Positions 57,494 through 64,000 of a DNA stretch of 64,000 bases are shown piece after piece (the stretch's first letter is position 1; each line of letters opens with the position of its first letter). The notes beneath the pieces are model-generated. The model was not told where the DNA came from. It made no database searches and saw only the letters and a list, made by a program, of their open reading frames with translations. The position numbers and the translations under genes were made by a program. The stretch lies in contig NC_081541.1 of assembly GCF_901000735.1 (NCBI RefSeq), positions 24,801,743-24,865,742 of the forward strand. The letters are read 5' to 3'. Origin of the DNA: Corylus avellana (Eukaryota; Streptophyta; Magnoliopsida; Fagales; Betulaceae).

Positions 57494-57944
57494 NNNNNNN
57501 NNNNNNNNNNNNNNNNNNNNNNNNNNNNNNNNNNNNNNNNNNNNNNNNNNNNNNNNNNNNNNNNNNNNNNNNNNNNNNNNNNNNNNNNNNNNNNNNNNNN
57601 NNNNNNNNNNNNNNNNNNNNNNNNNNNNNNNNNNNNNNNNNNNNNNNNNNNNNNNNNNNNNNNNNNNNNNNNNNNNNNNNNNNNNNNNNNNNNNNNNNNN
57701 NNNNNNNNNNNNNNNNNNNNNNNNNNNNNNNNNNNNNNNNNNNNNNNNNNNNNNNNNNNNNNNNNNNNNNNNNNNNNNNNNNNNNNNNNNNNNNNNNNNN
57801 NNNNNNNNNNNNNNNNNNNNNNNNNNNNNNNNNNNNNNNNNNNNNNNNNNNNNNNNNNNNNNNNNNNNNNNNNNNNNNNNNNNNNNNNNNNNNNNNNNNN
57901 NNNNNNNNNNNNNNNNNNNNNNNNNNNNNNNNNNNNNNNNNNNN
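57494..57944. other. Assembly gap (451 N)
   Basis: A sized gap within the CACTA element. An open frame spanning it is an artefact. Confidence 0.99.
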
Positions 57945-58800
57945 AATTCATAAACAGAGAAGAGAGAAGAGAGAGAAACGTTGAGGGAGAGAGAGAAGAG
58001 AGATAAAATAATGTGGAAATAATATTATATATATTCAACAATCTAGTGTGCTACAATGAATAGCAATATGAAGCTATTCATTGTATTAGTTAAGGTATAA
58101 TAGCTAATATGAAGTTATTCTGTTGGAGCAAAAAAAATGGCAAAAATAGCTAAATGGATAGCTAATATCTCCATTTTAGCTACACTGCTTGAGATGCCCT
58201 TAGTGTATCACGTCATCACCAATAGAATGATGATACATGTCATTCTTATTTAAAAGTACATAATTAAATATATTAAATATATAAATTATTTTTAATATTA
58301 AAAAAAAATGAGGGCGGGGGAGGAGGTGGCCGGACAGAAATAGACACTAGGGTGGCTCCTTGGCCACCCCCTCCCCCAAAGGGGGTGGCTACCAACCGGC
58401 AACCAACCCATATTTAAAAATAAAAAATAAAATAAAAATAAAAAATAAAAAATTAATTTGTAAATTTTATGGGTAATTATCATTTCCCCCCAATGAATTG
58501 CGACCACTCAATTACCATATACCTCGATCAACTACTAACTTTACATTACAACCACGGCCATCAAATTAAACTATATCCTTTCATTACCAAAACCCACATT
58601 CCGTTGGTCAAGGTTGTTTAGTCGGAGGGATCAACCGGCCATCACGTAGGTGCGACTAGTTCATAGGTAGGGATTCGGTGGTGAGTGGGTGGGCGTTGGG
58701 TTAGAATTAACGAAAAATTTCATAAGATTTATTTGAATTGAAGACACTGTACAGGGAGAGGGAAAATATTGAAGGGGAAAGTATTAGGCGAGAGCTAGGA
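57945..58800. other. CACTA interior, repetitive non-coding
   Basis: GA-rich start, AT-rich middle, and a GGTGGCC-rich inverted block at 58310-58400 resembling 36010-36170. No gene. Confidence 0.4.
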
Positions 58801-59660
58801 AAATTAAGCTCGCGCACTAACAAAAATAATTTTGGTGCGCTTGCTATCCAGGCACCCTTATTTAAGTGCGCCTGGCTGGCAAGCACCCCTAATTAAGGGT
58901 GCTTGCCAACCAAGCACCCTTAATTAAGGGCGACTAGCTGGCAGGCGCCCTTAATTAAGGGGCAAGTGCCCCTAATTAAGTGCACTTGCCTGCCAGGTGC
59001 ACTTAATTAAGGGCGCCTAGCTGGCAGGCACCCCTAATTAAGGGCGCCTAGCTAGCAGGCGCCCCTAATTAAGGGCGATTGGATAGCAAGCGTCCCAAAT
59101 TAAGAGCGCTTGCCAGCCAAACACCCTTAATTAGGGGCGCTTGCCAGCCAGACACACCTAATTAAGGGTGCCTAGTTGGCAGGCGCCCCTAATTAAGGGC
59201 GCCTGGATAGTAGGCATCCCGAATTAAGGGCGCTTGCCAGCCAGGCACCCTTAATTAGGGGCGGTTGCCAACCAGACGCACCTAATTAACGGCGCCTAGC
59301 TGGCAAGCGCCGCTAATTAAGGACGCCTGGATAGCAGGCATCTCGAATTAAGGGCGCTTGCCAACCAGTCGCCCTTAATTAGAGGCGCTTGACAGCTAGG
59401 CGCACTTAATTAAGGGCGCCTAGCTGACAGTCGTCTTTAATTAAGGGCGCCTGGATAGCAGGTGTCCCGAATTAAAGGCGCTTGCCAGCCAAGTGCCCTT
59501 AATTTGGGGCGCTTGCCAGCCAAGCGCCCTTAATTTGAGGCGCTTGCCAGCCAAACGCACTTAATTAGGGGCGCTTGGATAGCAGGTGTCCCGAATTAAG
59601 GGCGCTTGCCAGCCAAGCGCCCTTAATTAACTAAATTGGGGCATGCCCTATTGGAATGTC
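58801..59660. repeat. Right subterminal repeat array of the CACTA element
   Basis: Units of about 35-36 bp alternate GGGCGCCTAGCTGGCAGGCG with CCCTTAATTAAGGGCG and GCTTGCCAGCCAAGCG. Many are inverted pairs around TTAATTAA. The motif differs from the left-end array except for the shared GCGCC/GGCGC core. Confidence 0.85.
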
Positions 59661-60567
59661 CCGAATTAAGGGGACGTTTTTTTGGGCAGGCGTTGCTAAT
59701 TTTATTTTGTGTCGTTTACACAGTAAAACGTCCCTATAAGGGGATGTTTTATTAAAGCGCCTCTATTCCAAGCGTTACTAAACCTTGTTTTTTTTGTAGT
59801 GTCAGGTCAAAATAACTTATATTCTTCTCCCTGACAATATGGAAGCACCATAAGTTTGGAACAACAAAATTCAGACAGATACAAAACAATCTTAGAAAAA
59901 ACTAAAAGTGCAATGAGGGCCTCAAGTCGCCTCTTAATCCTCCCTTAATAACAGAATACGTGCACGAGTAAAGGTTTGGGGGATATGCCAATGTAACAGA
60001 ACTTCAGAAATTTTCACTGATTGAAATGTTTTTCTACTGTTATAACTGTGCAGGTATACCCATTTGAAAAGTAAATAATGATCAAGCAGATTTTAATGCA
60101 TGAAAGATGATAGTTAAAACAAAAGGTTTTTTAGTTGCAGGAAAAAAGTAGGTGGAATGAACACAAGGAACTTGACACACCTTGTAATGCAAAGCCTCAC
60201 GTGCACCACCAGGGTAAAGCAGCACATGTGATTTTGTTGAAAGCAATTTGAAAAGATTGCTTGCTGTGACAGGTACTGCACCAAACACTTTCACCGAATC
60301 ACCAAAAAAAAATTCTGAAGATGAACCCTCGAATGACCTCAAAAATAACGTTGGATGTGCTAAACCACGAACCATATATAGTATTCTTCTCAATCAAAAA
60401 TCGCTCAACAAGTGGATCGAGCAAGCTCAAGTCCCATTAACATATGATATCCAACTAATAACACAGGACCTTCATTTGGAACCCCAGCAAGACCTTCCAC
60501 TATCTTTCCGTCTTCCAAAGTTGAGAGCATTGCAGAACCAGAGGCAGAACGAATAAACCTGCCATTT

Positions 60568-61734
60568 CTGCAAGTGTAATATCAAGCTTCAACCTCACAT
60601 AGCCCAAGATATCTGATTGGATGTAACTTAAAAAGGCCGATTCAGGCTGGGGATCAACCAAAGCTCAAACATGAGTAGGACTAGGAGAACCAAGCTGCAG
60701 ACTGGCCAATTAGGGGTTTAGACCAAGATTCTTATTGTTCAAAACTAATACATAGGGTTTATGAAAAAGGTTGGGTCAAAACATGGATTCAGCGGCAAAA
60801 AACTGGAGGAGATTTCTCTTGTCCATTAAGATTTTCTAATGAATGTGTGAGATCATATCAGCATATTGAAGCAAATTGTTCACAAAAACATTAAAAAAAA
60901 TAAAAATTGAGCAAGGGGTAATGCCATACAAGAGGGAATGAATACAATATACAGATGCCAGATCTTGCATGTGCTACTTTTACTCTTCAAACTTTAGTTT
61001 CCCTTTTAGCAGGATAAATCAACCAAGATGAGGGAGGAACAAGAGACTGAAAAGAACTTGTTCTATACCTAAGACCTAAAACACTTTTATTAAATTGATA
61101 ACACATAGGCCGGGTATGATATTAATAGAATGCACTAAGCAAAACAACGACATGTTTGGGAAGTACTATTTCATCTGACAATTTTTTGCTGCCTTTTGAG
61201 TGTCATTGTGTCAACATGTTGTGAGTATTACTTGTTGAGCTTTCACTCAATTTTGTTTTTTCTTCTTAGGTTATGGAGCAAACAATGTTGTAAATAATAT
61301 GGAATAAATAGGGAAAATATGAAGGAAAAATAAAATTAAGAAGTATAGACTTCAAGGCTTGATTGCAAATAATGTTATCTTTAGAACTTATTTTGTCAAT
61401 TTTTTAAGTCCTAAGGGATTTGACAAAATAGTTTTCATAATATAATGAAGCGCAAATGTTACTCTAGAATACCACTTTCTAGAGTAACAAGAAATCATCC
61501 TTATAGAGAATTGCACAAAAGTAATTTGTAGGAGAAAATATAGAACCTATGAGATTGTGTCTTTGCAATGAACGAATCATATTTATAGTGATTTTGGACA
61601 CATCTAATGGTCCAAAATCATTTGATCCAATAGTCACAAATGATAGCCACCAAATCTACTTTAAGACATCATAATTGCATATTAAACCCTCACAACAGCT
61701 ACAAAACATTTAAATTTTCTTTAATTTCGCATCT
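60568..61734. other. Upstream of the acyltransferase pseudogene exon
   Basis: Probably intron DNA of the pseudogene near 60568, then AT-rich DNA. No further exons of the family could be recognised. No other gene. Confidence 0.4.
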
Positions 61735-62677
61735 AAAACAATTCGTAAATTGTGCCTTGTAGCTCCTCGCAATACCCATTGCCCATGCATGTATCATGTG
61801 ATATGTACGTGTGCATGATGCAGGTTCGTGGGCGGCTAGCTCTCTTCTACTACTCAATTTATTGTTAGGTTATGAGAATTTCTTATAAACAATTTGACAT
61901 GCATCTTTGTATTTAGCCAATGTTGGACAAACTTTTTTTCCTACACTTCAAAATTTTAATTTTCCGTCCAAAATTTTAGATTGACTTGAAAGATGTGACT
62001 CTTCCAATTTTCTATTCTCTCTTTTTCTTTTTTTTTTTCTTTTTATTATTATTATTATTATTCATACTCTTTCAATTAAATGCACACAAAACTTTTAGAT
62101 ATAAAATAAATTTCATAATTATTTAAAATATCTAAAATAAAATAAATTTTATTTATTTTATATTAAATGAATATAACAAGTTAGGCAGTCGGAATGCATA
62201 GTCTAAGGGGAGATCACATACGTATTTCATGTGTTATTTCTAAGTTAAAAATTTTAGTAAGTGCCTAGTGGCAGCGTTTGGTATCTTAGGGCGGCCATGT
62301 CTGCGGTGAAGCCGAGTCTTACCAATCCATGTGGTGGTGCCTTATAATCAAGGGTATGAAATTTGCCTTTTATTAGAAATGAATACACAAAGTGGCCCTG
62401 TTTAGGAATTTTCATCATTAAAAAAAATAATAACAATAATAAAAATTATAAAAATAAATAAATAAAAGGCGCCTAGTACTTTTTTTGTTTTGCAATGCAC
62501 CGTAAGATGCCCTTTCATATTCTTCCATTGAGAATTGAACTATAACTGAAGCACTATATTTTGCCAATCCATGGATAGTGACCTACATTACCTTCCCTTG
62601 AATGCAGTGGCGGAGCCAGCTATTTAATATTGGGGGTGCCGCTAAAATTGTTTTGGCGACTTAAAGATTTTTTTCAC
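61735..62677. repeat. Segmental duplicate of 34470-36800 lacking the inserted elements
   Basis: TAGCTCCTC, CCCATTGCCCATGCA and GATCACATACG blocks align with 34495-34560 and 35740-35800. 62480-62600 aligns with 36650-36790. At 62605-62677 an AGTGGCGGAGCCAG motif, frequent at plant transposon ends, starts an unrelated stretch before the gap. Confidence 0.65.
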
Positions 62678-62777
62678 NNNNNNNNNNNNNNNNNNNNNNN
62701 NNNNNNNNNNNNNNNNNNNNNNNNNNNNNNNNNNNNNNNNNNNNNNNNNNNNNNNNNNNNNNNNNNNNNNNNNNNNN
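62678..62777. other. Assembly gap (100 N)
   Basis: Hides the body of the second CACTA copy. Confidence 0.99.
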
Positions 62778-63144
62778 ACTTAATTAAGGGCGCCTAGCTG
62801 ATAGTCGTCTTTAATTAAGGGCGCCTGGATAGCAGGTGTCCCAAATTAAGGGCGCTTGCCAGCCAAGCACCCTTAATTTGGGGCGCTTGCCAGCCAAGCG
62901 CACTTAATTAGGTACGCCTGGATAGCAGGTGTCCAGAATTAAGGGCGCTTGCCAACCAAGCGCCCTTAATTAACTAAATTGGGGCATGCCCTATTGGAAT
63001 GTCCCAAATTAAGGGGACGTGTTTTTGGGCAGGCGTTGCTAATTTTATTTTGTGTCGTTTACACAGTAAAACATCCCTATAAGGGGATGTTTTATTAAAG
63101 CGCCTCTATTCCAAGCGTCACTAAACCTTGTTTTTTTTGTAGTG
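62778..63144. mobile_element. Right end of a second CACTA copy of the same family
   Basis: Nearly identical to 59400-59801 (same subterminal units, same terminus CCTTGTTTTTTTTGTAGTG), with point differences and a missing unit. Ends exactly where PCR exon-4 sequence resumes. Confidence 0.88.
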
Positions 63145-63187
63145 AGTGGCGATGGCTCCAGTTGTGGAAGGAGCGATGAAGCGGTGA
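63145..63187 (+). pseudogene. PCR-like copy D, end of exon 4
   Basis: Encodes [13 protein letters not shown] and TGA, the same 13 residues as the end of gene A. The codons before it are replaced by the CACTA terminus. Downstream DNA matches the 3' flanks of genes A and B. The rest of this gene is not visible in the window; its 5' part might be copy C or lie inside the gap (inference). Confidence 0.8.
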
Positions 63188-64000
63188 TGCTGAATTGAAG
63201 CAAATCTGCATGCATGCATGCATGGGGAGCTAGCGTTAATGTCTTCTGCTACCTTGTTTATTTATAATGTTGAATAATAGGGACCTCTTTTGTGTCCCAA
63301 TATTGTCTTTGGCTTTCTATTTCACTCGGAAACAACTATGTTAATTGTCTGCTGGCTTATAAAGCAGAATAATTAGTAGTAAGCCGTATGCTATAGCTTG
63401 TAATAATGTTGTAAGGTTTTCTATGTTTGTGTAATCTGTTGGAACTAATAAGTGATCAAATATTTGATCTTTTACTTTTTTTCTTCCTTCTTTTTCTTTT
63501 TAAAAGCAATTGATCAGCTAGGCCTTTGAATTTCAAACTACCCTATTGTTGGGGGGGAGGGAGGGGGCAATTTGATTTTGCTCCTCCCGTTAGAGAAGGT
63601 CAATCCGAATTGGACTATAATTTTGGGCCAAAATGTCAACGAAAAAGGGTTATATGATCTCCACCGCTGACTCACGAAGCACAAGGAGATGCATCCCAAG
63701 CCCAATCCAAGTCCACAATTGATGTAGATTGTATTTTTAACATCTTTATGGAAACTTTTGAGTGGTAGAAGAATGTTTTAGGAGATGGTACTTATCATTC
63801 AGAAAGTACTTGAGAGATCAATTGACCTTCGCTCAAAGGCCGCTCGAGCGAAAGCGTTTGCTCCAACTACATGACTTTTTAATTAAAAAATTTCAGCTTT
63901 GTCTTTGTAATTAAAAACAACATGTGTTTTTTATATGCAAAGTAATACATGTAAACGAAGAGTTTGGAGAAAAACCCTATCCGTGTAGAGATTAACTTAC
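63188..64000 (+). other. 3' flank of PCR copy D
   Basis: 63400-63960 is the inverted partner of 2380-3000. Contains a (CATG)n run near 63210. No gene supported. Confidence 0.6.

Larger units (their letters stand above)
43585..59801 (-). mobile_element. CACTA (En/Spm) transposon with captured host sequences
   Basis: Left end CACTACAAAAAAAACAAGG, right end CCTTGTTTTTTTTGTAGTG, perfect inverted termini. The 3-bp duplication TCA flanks it (43582-43584, 59802-59804). About 16.2 kb as assembled, including two gaps and a duplicated 3.6 kb block. Subterminal repeat arrays lie at both ends. The transposase genes are on the minus strand. Captured plant sequences lie between the transposase start and the right end. 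Confidence 0.93.
42262..60567 (-). pseudogene. Phytyl ester synthase / diacylglycerol acyltransferase-like (PES1/2 type), split by a CACTA element
   Basis: Exons recognised (minus): 60181-60567, then 59802-59830 joined across the transposon to 43497-43584, then 42842-42930, about 42480-42650 and 42262-42480. Encoded pieces include LEDGKIVEGLAGVPNEGPVL, KVFGAVPVTASNLFKLLSTK, SHVLLYPGGAREALHYK, QEFVRMAARFGATIVPFGV, VLDYNDLMKIP, LPKIPGRFYYLFGKPIETKG and REEDPYRSVIDRTLYKAMHA. These fit the plastid esterase/acyltransferase proteins that esterify phytol and diacylglycerol during senescence. Defects: two frame shifts in the first exon seen (near LGLEL and KNTI), TGA for Trp at 59807-59809 after EEYKLF, a 1-base shift after PIETKGK, and the 16.2 kb insertion. 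The N-terminal hydrolase-like half is not seen in the window. Confidence 0.88.

Noticed and set aside
57484..58041. 185-residue open frame on the minus strand
   Set aside because: Almost all of it is the 451-N gap; not a gene.

Overview
The window is nuclear DNA from a flowering plant, most likely a woody eudicot. It is AT-rich, has GT-AG introns, plant-specific gene families and a dense nest of plant transposable elements. I cannot name the species. Six runs of N (five of exactly 100, one of 451) mark assembly gaps.

The resident low-copy content is small. (1) A PLAC8 / plant cadmium resistance (PCR)-like cluster: gene A (3248-5054, minus) and gene B (22196-23306, plus) are complete four-exon genes that I could splice by hand. 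Copy C (26048-26352, plus) is a broken 5' half, and copy D (63145-63187, plus) is only the end of the last exon. (2) A phytyl ester synthase/diacylglycerol acyltransferase-like pseudogene (minus, 42262-60567) is split by a 16.2 kb CACTA transposon. (3) Remnants of a small one-membrane-span protein family lie at 27703-27835 and 40528-40743. (4) A signal-peptide-like exon lies at 16474-16632.

Mobile DNA makes up most of the window. 7.5-7.8 kb: copia integrase relic. 9.4-15.5 kb: a Mutator-like (MULE) transposase gene with two in-frame stops and a tail of duplicated small exons, facing a GRF-type zinc-finger pseudogene. 16.9-21.2 kb: a copia-like element with two LTRs, PBS, PPT and TSD but only a gag gene. 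28.1-33.7 kb: a 5'-truncated LINE with ORF1 and RT/RNase H. 34-36.4 kb: MITE and hAT-like insertions. 38.06-39.27 kb: a Pack-MULE carrying pieces of a NOA1/RIF1-type GTPase gene. 43.6-59.8 kb: a CACTA (En/Spm) element with a 3-bp TSD, subterminal hairpin arrays, a transposase region present twice around a gap, and captured host sequences (a membrane-protein gene with its own TATA box, a Pumilio exon and a 5'-UTR-like exon). 62.8-63.14 kb: the end of a second CACTA copy of the same family, sitting in a PCR last exon.

Segmental duplication underlies the layout. The flanks of the PCR copies are shared (inverted at the two window ends), and the 3' flank of the small membrane-protein gene occurs several times. 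Because one paralogous copy often lacks an insertion that the other carries, the window supplies its own empty sites for the LINE, two smaller elements and the Pack-MULE.
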